NCBI RefSeq assembly: GCF_019320115.1 | Contig: NC_089586.1 | Location: 930,001-994,000, forward strand | DNA length: 64,000 nucleotides | From: Miscanthus floridulus | Lineage: Eukaryota; Streptophyta; Magnoliopsida; Poales; Poaceae | Direction: 5' to 3' | Shown here: piece after piece, positions 22,300-32,000 of the stretch | Numbering within the stretch: the first letter of the stretch is position 1 | How the letters are laid out: the number at the start of each line of letters is the position of its first letter | Made by a program: the position numbers and the translations under genes | Notes under the pieces: model-generated | What the model was told of the DNA's origin: nothing | The model's database searches: none | The model's input: only the letters and a program-made list of their open reading frames with translations

Positions 22300-22510
22300 A
22301 AGGAAACCTTTAGTCCCGGTTGGTAATACCAACCGAGACTAAAGGGCCGCCCCACGTGGCCAGGCCGGAAGGCTCTTTAGTCCCGGTTGGTCTTACCAAC
22401 CGGGACTAAAGGTGCACCTTTAGTCTCTGGCACGAAACCGGGACTAATGGATGGGACCTTTAGTCCTGATTTCGTACTCCCGGTTCCAAAACCGGGACTG
22501 AAGGCGGTTG
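22300..22510. repeat. Right subterminal repeat array of the CACTA element
   Basis: CCTTTAGTCCCGGTTGG and CCAACCGGGACTAAAGG occur as facing pairs that can fold into hairpins, at 22309-22345, 22374-22411 and more weakly after 22413. It matches the left array and precedes the terminal inverted repeat. Confidence 0.88.
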
Positions 22511-22623
22511 AGAACCAGGAGTATAGCTCGTTTCTCCACTAGTGGCTTCTCGCCTTCACCCGCACCTCCGACTTCATGACCCAGCTCTAGTCTTACGCCC
22601 GTAGCTAATAGCGCCGTCATCCT

Positions 22624-22760
22624 CAGCCTGTTCGGTTGGCTGGGTCGTTTCGTTGCTGGTTCGTAAAGAAGTACTGCTGGCTGGTTTGTGTGAGAAAAAC
22701 ACTGTTCCGGCTGGAAATTTACGATTGTTTACGACAAGCCACAACCAAACGAACAGGCTG
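22624..22760. mobile_element. Small hAT-like MITE (137 bp)
   Basis: Perfect 11-base terminal inverted repeats, CAGCCTGTTCG at 22624 and CGAACAGGCTG ending at 22760, extended by GTTGGCT against AGCCACAAC. No clear TSD and no coding capacity. Related in its ends to the MITE at 8739-8854. Confidence 0.65.
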
Positions 22761-22935
22761 CTATGGTTGGGGCGCACAACCATCTTCATCCTTGATTGGG
22801 CCGCGCTTAGGCTCGGTTTCTCCCTTTGTCACGTCACGCACGTGGTTGGGTATCGAGCCGAGGAGCATGTGGTGCAGCCCACGTGGCACGTGCGCCGCAA
22901 GCCGCCACCCTCGCGTGCCGCTTGCCGCAACCCTC

Positions 22936-22938
<3 letters not shown>

Positions 22939-22969
<31 letters not shown>
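22939..22969. repeat. (GA)n microsatellite
   Basis: About 15 GA dinucleotides in a row. ORFs running through it code only Arg-Glu repeats and are artefacts. Confidence 0.95.
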
Positions 22970-22972
<3 letters not shown>

Positions 22973-24460
22973 CAGAGGGAGCTAGGGAGACGAGGAGAGA
23001 GGGGGATTAGACCCGTTTGAATGGGTTCGAGACTCGACAAGATATTAGAAATCTAGACGAGCGTTTTGAGAGTTTAGAGATTAAGATGACATAATCATAC
23101 AAGTTTAAGGTCCGCCAGTGAACTTTACTCCTATGTCACATATCTATTTAAATGTGCATTATGGTTTTGCTAAATGTGTTGTTATCTTTACCGAAAAAAG
23201 TTATGCAACCTAAGATTTCAATCTTATTAACTAGTTCATTAAGTTAAACTAGAAAAACAAGTAGGAAAGCAAGTGAATGTGAAAGCTTAAATGAGATGAC
23301 AGAGAAAACAAACTCTCAACTTGAGGTACATCCGTACAAGTTAGAGTACACTCAGGGGCGGAGCTCTCAATATGCCGAGCTATGGCACTCGCCATACCTT
23401 AAATTTCCAGCGACTTTTACCTCTAAATTCACTCTGTACCATAATCACATCAAAGAAAATGAAGTTTCGCTTCAAAAGACTCAGCTTCAGATGCGTAGAG
23501 GAAGAAGAACAGAAACACAGCTTACAAACAGTTACCAGGCCTCATGGGCTGCTACTTTAATGTGGTCGTATGGGCCCTTTGGCCTTTTACTACGGCCTGC
23601 TTGACAAGCGACGATTCGAGTTCACGGAATCGACGAATCGTTGTTTCGTGTCCCCGCCCTGCGGCGCCGGCAGCTCAGCTCAGCTACCTGCCCTCTCTAC
23701 GGCGCCGCGACCACCTTTCACCGCGAGTGCCGAACACGAATCCTGGCGTCGTCGTCGAGTTGGTAACAGCGGCAGCCGGCAGTGTCTTCCTGATGCGCTG
23801 AAGGTCTGAAACAAACCGATCTCTAACTAATCAAGATCTGATCAGGACATCAGTCATCAGCATCAGGCATGACCAACGTCCTTGTGTGCAAAAGAAGCCA
23901 AGTTAATCATTTTTTATTATTAGCCACGTGAACCTTGGATTATTAATTAATTACTTAGTTTGTTTGATTACTTAACACGTATATTGTACTTCCTTTGGTT
24001 TATCGCCGTTGAGTTGGCATTGATACTTTCAATGGCGACGGCATAAATTGAAAGGGTCCTTTCGGCTATAAAGATTATCAAAATAGAGTTGCGAAGCAAG
24101 ATACTAAGTGCAATTGCCTAGGTTGCCTAGACGAAATTGAAGTGCGTTATCACTCGGTTAGTCTATTGACTTCACTTGTATCTTTTATTTATCCTCAACG
24201 TTTTTACTCATATAGTAGGTGACGATCATGATATTGTTATATGTGTATAAACAAATTTAGTGAGACATCTTTGCTTACCTATGTTATTTATTTCACCGTA
24301 CCTTAAATAATTTCCGTCCTTCGCCACACTATTAGATCAAGCCTCAACAAATCTACTAACCAAAAACGTGGAAGCAGAATGCTATAGAAAAAAAAATACT
24401 AGAACGGAAAACAACGTCAAGACACGTTTTTAACAAAGTAGTGTTAAGAACTAGCTATTA
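22970..24460. other. Intergenic, possible hAT terminus, no gene
   Basis: CAGGGGCGGAGC at 23353 is a terminus often seen on grass hAT-type elements, but I find no clean partner. 23540-23815 is GC-rich like a first exon or 5' UTR but has no recognisable protein. The rest is AT-rich and unassigned. Confidence 0.35.
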
Positions 24461-24547
24461 TGTCCTTCATCCGTCCCAAAATAAGTGTTATTTTCGCTTC
24501 CTGAGAAATCAAATGCTTTAAATTTTGATTAAATATATACAAGATTA

Positions 24548-24807
24548 CTCCCTCTATTTTAAATTATAAGTCATTTTAACTTTCTTAGAAGGTCAAATCA
24601 TATCAAGTTTGACCAACATTATAGAGAGAACTACAAAGATTTATGACATAAAAAATATATACTATGAAAATATGATTAATAAATAATCTAATGATACTTA
24701 TTTAGTATCATATAAATGTTATTATTTTATTATATAAATTTGGTCAAACTTGAGATGTTTTGACTCTCTAAAAAGTTAGAATGACTTATACTTTGGAACG
24801 GAGTGAG
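24548..24807. mobile_element. Stowaway MITE (260 bp) nested in the outer Stowaway
   Basis: Ends CTCCCTCTATTTTAAATTATAA and the inverted CTTATACTTTGGAACGGAGTGAG, flanked by TA at 24546-24547 and 24808-24809, the Stowaway TSD. Long inner pairing (AGTCATTTTAAC against GTTAGAATGACT). No coding capacity. Confidence 0.88.
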
Positions 24808-25319
24808 TAATATTTATAGTACAATTAATATCATTAGATATGTCGTTGAATATATTTTCATAATAAATTTATTTAGAGATGTAAATGTTGCTAATATTTT
24901 TAGAGTTAAATACACTGGTGGCCCTTAAACTTGTAGCTCTGTGCCACTTAGGTTTACGAACTCGCAAAACTGAAATCTAGCTCCCTGAACTCACTACCGG
25001 ACTCAGTGAATTTGCCGAGTGCCAGGGGCACTCGGCAAAGCCCAATTTGCACTCGGCAAAGGCTTTGCCGAGTGCTGCACTCGGCAAAGAGCACTCGGCA
25101 AAAAAAGAGTCGGCAAAGACGTCTTTGCCGAGTGTCTTTTGTCGGGCACTCGGCAAAGCCTTTGCCGAGTGCCGACACTCGGCAAAGTTGGAACCGAAAA
25201 AAGCCGAAAAAATGGGAATTTTTACCAAAAAAAAAATGAAATTTTTTTTTAATTGGTGGAGGCCCCCACCGGTCGGCGCCCATCCATCTCCGGCTTTTTT
25301 CGCGTAAATTTCACGGCTA

Positions 25320-25390
25320 CGCGGCTGACGGGATTCGAACCCAAGACCTCCCGCTGCGCACAAACCTCCTCTACCACTACACCACACTGT
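25320..25390 (-). ncRNA. tRNA-like sequence with pol III A and B boxes
   Basis: Minus strand: TGGTGTAGTGG (25384-25374) fits the A box and GGTTCGAATCC (25341-25331) is a full B box, 32 bp apart, the spacing found in tRNA genes and tRNA-derived SINEs. The acceptor stem arms do not pair convincingly, so it is not a clean tRNA gene. It is probably a tRNA-derived fragment carried by this CACTA family. Confidence 0.45.
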
Positions 25391-25438
25391 CACTTGTGTC
25401 TAGATTCCGTTTTAGTTCCCAATATATTATACTAAACC

Positions 25439-26831
25439 GAGTGTAAATTGCTTATTTGAGACCCTAAATGAATTCAAATCAAAAAGTGGTCAACTACAAA
25501 GTTTCATAACTTTTTGAGATCTACAATTTTCATTTAGTAAGTTTTTCCATCCGAGGTCGTTTGAAAAATTTGAATTTTAAATTTGAGAGATTCAAACGTA
25601 GTTTTGCATGATAAGATGATTTCAAATCAAAAAGTTGTCAACTACATAGTTTCATAACTTTTGGAGATCTACAATTTTCATTTAGGAAGTTTTTTCATCC
25701 GAGGTCGTTTGAAAAATTCAAATTTTAAAATTTTCAAATTCAAACGTTGTTTTTGCAGGAAAAATGATTTCAAATCAAAATGTTGCCAACTACAAAATTT
25801 CATAACTTCTCAAGATCTACAAAGTTTATTTTGGTCATTTGTTCATCCGACATAGTGGTAGTAACATTGTTCACAAATCATATATATCTCTCTTCTATTT
25901 TCATGAAATTAATATGAGAGATGTACATTTTATGAACAACGTTATTGTCGCTTTGTCAAATGAAGAAATGACCAAAATAAACTTTGTAGATCTTGAGAAG
26001 TTATACAACTTTGTAGTTGAAAAGTTTTTCATTTGAATTCATTTAGGGCCTCAAAAATTGATTCGAAAAACTGATTTGCCGAGGGCCAAAAAAATGCACA
26101 CGGCAAAATACCTCTTTGCCGAGTGCCAAAATATAGGCACTCGGCAAAATACGGCTTTGCCGAGTGCTAGAAAAAAGGCACTCGGCAAACTGAGAGTAAA
26201 TTGCTTGTTTGAGGCCCTAAATGAATTCAAATCAAAAAGTGGTCAACTACAAAGTTTCATAACTTTTTGAGATCTACAATTTTCATTTAGTAAGTTTTTC
26301 CATCCGAGGTCGTTTGAAAAATTTGAATTTTAAATTTGAGAGATTCAAACATAGTTTTGCATGATAAGATGATTTCAAATCAAAAAGTTGTCAACTACAT
26401 AGTTTCATAACTTTTGGAGATCTACAATTTTCATTTAGGAAGTTTTTTCATCCGAGGTCGTTTGAAAAATTCAAATTTTAAAATTTTCAAATTCAAACGT
26501 CGTTTTTGCATGACAAGATGATTTCAAATCAAAATGTTGCCAACTACAAAATTTCATAACTTATCAAGATCTATAAAGTTTATTTTGGTCATTTGTTCAT
26601 CCGACGTAGTGGTAGTAACATTGTTCACAAATCTTATATATGTATCTTCTACTTTCATGAAATTAATATGAGAGATATGAGATATGTAGATTTTATGAAC
26701 AACGTTATTGTCGCTTTGTCAAATGAAGAAATGACCAAAATAAACTTTGTAGATCTTGAGAAGTTATACAACTTTGTAGTTGAAAAGTTTTTCATTTGAA
26801 TTCATTTAGGGCCTCAAAAATTGCTTCGAAA
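25439..26831. repeat. Two tandem copies of a roughly 640 bp segment, offset 753 bp, in the CACTA interior
   Basis: Copy 1 begins GAGTGTAAATTGCTT at 25439 and copy 2 GAGAGTAAATTGCTT at 26192. They stay alike through TTCAAATCAAAAAGTGGTCAA, CATCCGAGGTCGTTTGAAAAA and GAATTCATTTAGGGCCTCAA to about 26060 and 26830. A GCCGAGTGCC block separates the copies. Differences are scattered substitutions and small indels. Confidence 0.88.
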
Positions 26832-27393
26832 AAATGATTTGCCGAGGGCAAAAAAAAAATGCACACGGCAAAAAGCTTCTTTGCCGAGTGCCAGAAAAAA
26901 ACACTCGGCAAAGACGTATTTTGCCGTGTGTTTTTGTTTGCCGAGTGTATTTTATTTGGCACTCGGCAAACACGGTATTTGCCGAGTGCCCGATAAAATA
27001 CACTCGGCAAAGCCTCGGCACTCGGCAAATCGCCGGTTTCCGGTAGTGGCTTGTTAAGTCGTGCACTGCAGGTCCATACCCCTTTATGTAGCCGCTGACT
27101 TTGATAAAATTTTATAAAAAATACCCTAAAGTTATCTCCTACCTTCAGCAGGTGCAGCACGGCCACACCGTGCGCCACCGCGGCCATCTCGACCGCTCGA
27201 AGCTGCCTATCGCGGCAATCTCAGCTGGACTCGAAGCTGCCGTCGCTGTCCGACCCGCTCGTGAACGGCATCAGTAGCAGTAGCAACTAGCCGAGTGCAG
27301 GGACGAGCCTCTGTCCCGTCGTGGCCGTGCAAACACGTCTGAATTAACCCTCTCCATCCACGACCCGCACCACCAGTCCACCACCACCGGACT

Positions 27394-27650
27394 ATGGCCG
27401 ACAAGCAGCTCGCCTTCCGCACCAGCGTCAGCTCCTTCCTGGGCCTCGCCAGGATGAACTCGCCCGAGTGGGCCTACGCGCTCGTCGGCTCCCTCGGCTC
27501 CATGATCTGCGGCTCCTTCAGCGCCATCTTCTCCTACATCCTCAGCGTCGTGCTCAGCGTCTACTACGCGCTGGATCCACGCTACAGGCCACCGAGACGC
27601 TGACGTTGGCGCCGGACTTCATCGAGGGCGGGCAGCACGACGCGACGCCG
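27394..27650 (+). pseudogene. Captured ABCB1-type (PGP/MDR) transporter fragment, middle part
   Basis: Frame 27394-27603 reads FRTSVSSFLGLARMNSPEWA then ALVGSLGSMICGSF and SVYYALDPRY, the segment at the start of the second membrane domain of plant ABCB1 transporters (family of maize brachytic2 and sorghum dwarf3). At about 27585 it jumps, in another frame, to ATETLTLAPDFIEGG, which in the full gene lies far downstream. So an internal stretch is missing. ABCB1 moves auxin across the plasma membrane; this fragment cannot. Identity is from memory of the family. Confidence 0.75.
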
Positions 27651-27999
27651 TCCATGAAGCTCACCATGCACCCTAGCCAGGCGCGCCCCTCCACGTCCCG
27701 TGGAGGAGATAGTAAGCGGCTAGGCGCGGCCCTTGAGGAAGCTTGCGGCGGCGCTGCTCCATCTTGTCGGTCACGGACTCCACTTGCTGCAGGTAAGGCC
27801 GTGGCGACGCACGTGCAGCACCAGGTGCTCGTGGCGCCCTTCCCCGCCGCCGCCGTCCGTGCTGGTCCCTCGGTCGCACGCGCTCGCGACCTCACTCGTG
27901 GAGCACCTCGGCCGAGCGGCTCCGGCGCCTCTGTGGTTGCCTGAGCACCTCGCGCGAGTTGAGCTGCTAGTGCTTCTGCTTGCGCGTGGAGGGGAGCCA

Positions 28000-28203
28000 A
28001 CCACCGGAGCACCTGCTGCTTTTCCTCCAGCGGTGGAGCCCGACGACGACGTGGACGCGGTGCCAGAGCGTCCCAGGGGCGAGATGGAGCTGAAGCACGT
28101 GGACATCTCGTACCCGTCGCGGCCGGACATCCAGGTGTTCCGCGACCTGAGCCTCCGGGCGCGTGCCGGGAAGAATCTGGCGCTGGTGGGCGAGCACGGG
28201 GTG
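28000..28203 (+). pseudogene. Captured ABCB1-type fragment, start of the second ATP-binding domain
   Basis: The plus frame through 28033-28197 reads VPERPRGEMELKHVDISYPS, RPDIQVFRDLSLRARAG and NLALVG. This is the start of a plant ABCB1 nucleotide-binding domain up to the first residues of the Walker A loop, where the match ends at the element's right TIR. The P-loop GKS is absent. Between 27660 and 28000 GC-rich DNA of unknown source is present. Confidence 0.75.
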
Positions 28204-28567
28204 CTGCTGAAGGTAGGAGATGACATTAGGGTGTTTTTCTTAAATAAAATTTTATCATAGTCAGCAGCTACATGTAGGGGTATAGACCTGCGGTGCACGA
28301 CTTAACAAATTCGAGACCTGATTTCGGTTTTGAGAGTTTGTGGACCTAAGTGGTACAGAGCCACAAATTTAAAGGCTGTCGGTATATTTAACTCTATTTT
28401 TTTTATAAATCTAGCGAGACTTATTTTAGGACGAAGGAAAGATAATATGAGACGGCGGTCTCTGTCGTCCCGCATCTTCTTCTGCATGGCTGCGACACCC
28501 GTGGCAGCACATGGTTGAGCAAGCCAGCAAGGTGAGAACTGAGAACAGAGTAGGGCTATTGCTACTA

Positions 28568-28811
28568 CCTCCGTCTCTAAATAAATTAATTTCTAAAATT
28601 CGTACAAGTCAAACTATCTTATGTTTAACTAATTTTATAAAAAAGTAACAATATCTATGACATAAAATGAGTACATTATGAAAATATATTATATGGTTTA
28701 TCCAATGATACTAGTTTGATGTCATAAATTTTGATGCGTTTTTTCTAAAAATTCTGTCAAAATTTTAAAAAAATTGACTTAGGCAATATTTATTCAGAAA
28801 CACCGAGAGAG
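28568..28811. mobile_element. Stowaway-like MITE (244 bp)
   Basis: Terminus CCTCCGTCTCTAAATAAATT and inverted CAATATTTATTCAGAAACACCGAG, between TA dinucleotides at 28566-28567 and 28812-28813. Inner arms pair partly (ACATAAAATGAGTACATTATG near 28660). No coding capacity. Confidence 0.7.
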
Positions 28812-29013
28812 TACCTTCCTTTCATCGAATATATGTATGATGGCCTATCGCGGGAGCGGGGCGTGGCGGGGGTGGGGTTAGTTGGGACAAGTGGATTTTC
28901 CACAACACGCACAGCAGGGACTTTTCTTTGTATACAACTTTGACCGTACGTCATGTAGAGACGGTTCACGGTTGCACTTCGTCCTGTTCGCTTGGCTTAT
29001 AAGCAGTACTTTT

Positions 29014-32000
29014 TGTAACACCCCAGGTGTTTGTCACCAGTTAAGCAATGGGTTTGAGCTCAAACATGACATGTCGAGTGGTAATGAAGGTGTCAAGATC
29101 AAATCTACATGATGGAGCTCCAACTTAAACTTGGGCCATGCACATTTGCTTACATATGGACCCTTGTTAAGATTATGCAAGAGTAATGTTAAACATGCTT
29201 ATTCCCTGTACATTACATCCACATGCATCCATCTAGACCCGTGGAAAAGTTTCATGAAGTTTGGAATCAAAAAGTCACATGAAATGATAAGTCATATCTT
29301 TGCATGAATTACTTTATCAAGTAGATGGAAACCTATGACGTCAACCAAACCTTGAAACCTTGCTCCAACAACTCTAATTAAACTCTACAACAAAAGTTAT
29401 GAAGGGTTCATGTTGAGCAAAGATGGAGAAAATATCCGGAAATCATGAAAACCCTAGATTCTATAGCAAAAAGGGCTTTGCGTTGACCGAGAAATAAAGT
29501 TGACTTCTGAACCAGATATGAGGTTTGACCAAAAATGAAAGTTGAATAAAAGTTTGATTATAACAAACTTTGTTAAAAGACCAAGTCATGATTCGGTTTC
29601 AAAATGGATCAAAACAAGGCTCAAAGTCTAATAGAAAAGCTGAAATCAGCCCGACAGTGTTTGCAGTCCGAAATTCACTAACATCGACATTGACATCCCG
29701 CGTTCTCTAAATTTTGCTAAGCAACTCGACTTGACCCCAAAATAAAGGTTGGATCCAAGTTCATGGAGAAGAGCATATAAAAAGATGGCACTCGTTGGAC
29801 TTCGTTTTGACCATCAATTTTGGACTTTTGTTCATCGCTGTCAATGCGCTGACACTGTCACTTTGGAGCACAGTTAATCGCTAATCCATAGCCCTTATGG
29901 CAGTGCACCTTAAATAGAAATTGTAGAGCATTATGTGGGCTGCAACTTTGCTTTTGGGTCCATGTCCAAATTTGGCCTACAAACGGCCCAGAATCGTGCC
30001 CCACGCTGATCGCTTTGCTGCCCGCCACGTGCTCGGTAAAATGCCCCAATGGGCGGCGTGTGTCCAGGGCGTGGCCGCCATGCACAGAGCGAGCCCGCCA
30101 TTGCGTCCGTGTGCCCTGCTCGCTACCACGTGCGCTGCACGTCCTTGCACCGCTGCGCCCTCCAGAGGTGGATGCCGAGCTCCCTCTGGCTCACTCGCTC
30201 GCCCTCCCATCGCCCCTCTCGCTCCCTGCCTCTCGCTCGCGCGGCCGCGCGAATGCTGCCGCCGAGCTTGCTGCTGCCAGTGCTACTGCCAGCGCTGCTG
30301 CCCCTCGGACTCTCCACGCCCAGCTACACGCACGTTGCCGTCCACCTCCACTTCCGCGTCGCCTCGCAGCTGCAATGGTCGGTCGTGCGCGGATGCCGCC
30401 ATGGCCGAGGAGGGCCGAGTTCGCCGCTGCCGCGGCCAAGCCGTTCGGGCTCATCTCAGGCCGAGCAAGATAGTCCTGCGGGTTCGCTATGCTCCCTTGG
30501 TGCTCCTCCACCCCTACTTCGCCGCCGGTGAGCACCACGGTGGCCGGAAGCGCGAGCGCCGACGTGCTGCTCTGTTCCGGCCGGGTGAGGAAGACGATGG
30601 ACCTCGCGCGGCAATAAGGGAAAAGACAGGGGTTATGTGAAGAACTAGTGACTCTAGTGAACAGTGCCAAAAAGGATCCATTTGTTCGTGTTCAATTTGT
30701 GTTTTCCGCAGGGACCCCGATGCAAGATTTCAATTTCCTTTTTCTCTGGTTTTTACAGATTTGAATGCTCCACTTTGAAAATTCATAGTAATTTGTAGCA
30801 AAATCGTAAAATAGTAAATGAGGACTTTTTGGAATCCTTGTGAAATGCTCTGTGCACTAGATCAATAATATTACATGTTTTAGTTTAAAGGTTTAGCTGT
30901 AAAAATAGATTTAGGCAGATAGGTTCTTAATGCTAGTCATGTCTTGTCTTTTTTATAACTGCAGTTATTTTACTCAAATAAATGTGAAATTTTTATGGAG
31001 TGTTACGGATGTGATTAGTGATGTATGGTAAAAAAATTCAGTATTTTAGGCTTGATAGTTTAAGATCTATAAAAATAACAAATTACCTGTATTGCCTTAC
31101 CCCTATTCTGAATAGGTCTGCAAGATTAAATTAATTGGCTTAGTTAGGTTATGAATCATGACTTTGTGATAATACATGAGTTGTATTAATTTTATTAAGC
31201 TTTTCAAAAAGCTAAATATCATGATTTTTGGTTAAGTAGATCTTGAGTTATACTTGCTTAAATATCAGTGGCTGTTTCTGCCCAAACTCTGACAGGGTTA
31301 CCTTGTTGGTATGGTGGGGCCTTGTTAATAGTAGAATTAGCTTTAGGTGTTTACAACAAAGTTGTTTAGAATTTGATAAGCTTTCTAAAAAGTCTAGAAC
31401 CACATTTATTGGACATGTATAACTCCATTTATAGCTGTTTAAAGTGGCATGTCAGTTTCTGTCTATGTTTTGGACAGAGATGCAATTATTGGATTAATTG
31501 ACCCTTATAACTGTAGAATCATTTTAATATGAGAATAAGAAAGTTGGAGGTAACTTCCTAATCTTTTTAAAAAGTTATGGTTCATGTTTGTTGGAGATCT
31601 AGAACTCTAGTTATGCTTCTCTGAAGTTTCTATCAGTTTTCTGTACCACTGCTGTTGGATTGCATTTGCAGTTTTGCTTGTGCAATTATTTTCGTGGTGT
31701 AAATGATGTTTGCTATGGTTGTAGTGAATACAAAAGTTGTAGAAAATTCCATGGTCTTGCTTGTGTTCAAATTTTAAGGCCATAGGCCTGATAGTGTAGG
31801 AGTTATATGACTTTTAAGTCTCCTGTCAGGTTTTGATTGTATTCTGAGCAGATCTAAAAGATGCTAGTGTTTGATCTAGTTAGGATTTGAATGAGCTTTT
31901 GGTGATAATAACAAAGTTGTAGATAATTCATGTATCTAGCTTCTGTTAAAATTTGGTGGTATTTGGTCTTGTGGTTTGTGAGTGATACCTGTTTAAAGTT

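Larger units (their letters stand above)
10350..22544 (+). mobile_element. Complete CACTA (En/Spm, CMC) DNA transposon, 12.2 kb
   Basis: The left end reads CACTAGTAGAGAAACGA from 10350 and the right end is its inverted copy TCGTTTCTCCACTAGTG ending at 22544, with one mismatch in 17. The flanks are GCT at 10347-10349 and GCT at 22545-22547, the 3 bp TSD typical of CACTA. Subterminal arrays of GGGACTAAAGG / CCTTTAGTCCC occupy about 10390-10620 and 22300-22510, with a third internal array at about 15490-15710. Contents, all plus strand: GRF zinc-finger gene, TNPD/tnp2 transposase, and a Transposase_24/DUF8039/ULP1 gene; a fragment on the minus strand lies between. The transposase genes carry many stops, so this copy cannot move itself although its ends are intact. 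Confidence 0.95.
24992..27048. mobile_element. Non-autonomous CACTA element (2.06 kb) with GCCGAGTGC subterminal repeats
   Basis: Ends CACTACCGGACTCAG at 24992 and CGGTTTCCGGTAGTG at 27034-27048, inverted copies. Many TTTGCCGAGTGCC / GGCACTCGGCAAA subterminal repeats at 25012-25190, 26075-26190 and 26838-27035. Flanks ACT (24989-24991) and GCT (27049-27051) agree at two of three bases. It sits in the left TIR of the Pack-type element; the unbroken right TIR acts as the empty site and places three bases exactly there. No transposase is present. ORFs here are repeat artefacts. Confidence 0.92.
24902..28395. mobile_element. Long-TIR Pack-type element (MULE-like) with captured ABCB1 fragments
   Basis: Inverted repeats of about 193 and 192 bp bound the element. 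Left arm: 24902-24991 continued at 27049-27151 after removal of a CACTA. Right arm: 28204-28395. Shared words include GGACCTGC(A/G)GTGCACGACTTAA in one arm against its complement in the other, and CTGCTGAAGGTAGGAGAT at the inner edges. The 1.05 kb between the arms is GC-rich and holds host gene pieces. Long TIRs plus captured exons is the Pack-MULE pattern. AT-rich flanks agree at 7 of 9 positions, so the TSD is uncertain, and so is the superfamily. Confidence 0.7.
24461..28441. mobile_element. Stowaway MITE split by two insertions
   Basis: Left terminus (TCCTTCATCCGTCCCAAAATAAG, 24463 on) and right terminus (TTATTTTAGGACGAAGGAAAG ending 28441) are inverted copies typical of Tc1/mariner Stowaway MITEs. 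Removing the inner Stowaway (24548-24807) and the large-TIR element (24902-28395) leaves about 227 bp, a normal Stowaway length. The host element is therefore older than everything inside it. Confidence 0.65.

Noticed and set aside
22636..23040. ORFs of up to 124 codons around 22.8 kb
   Set aside because: They cross a MITE and a (GA)n microsatellite; the product is Arg-Glu repeats.
25012..27035. CRISPR-like array of short regularly repeated words
   Set aside because: Repeats are in both orientations and irregularly spaced inside CACTA ends of a plant genome; this is subterminal repeat structure.
24954..27187. Many ORFs with repeated LPSA/CRVP-type peptides
   Set aside because: They come from GCCGAGTGC subterminal repeats of the CACTA, not from genes.
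29933..30670. 235-codon ORF and overlapping ORFs in the 5.1 kb unit
   Set aside because: GC-rich segment open on both strands, with no recognisable domain and low-complexity composition.
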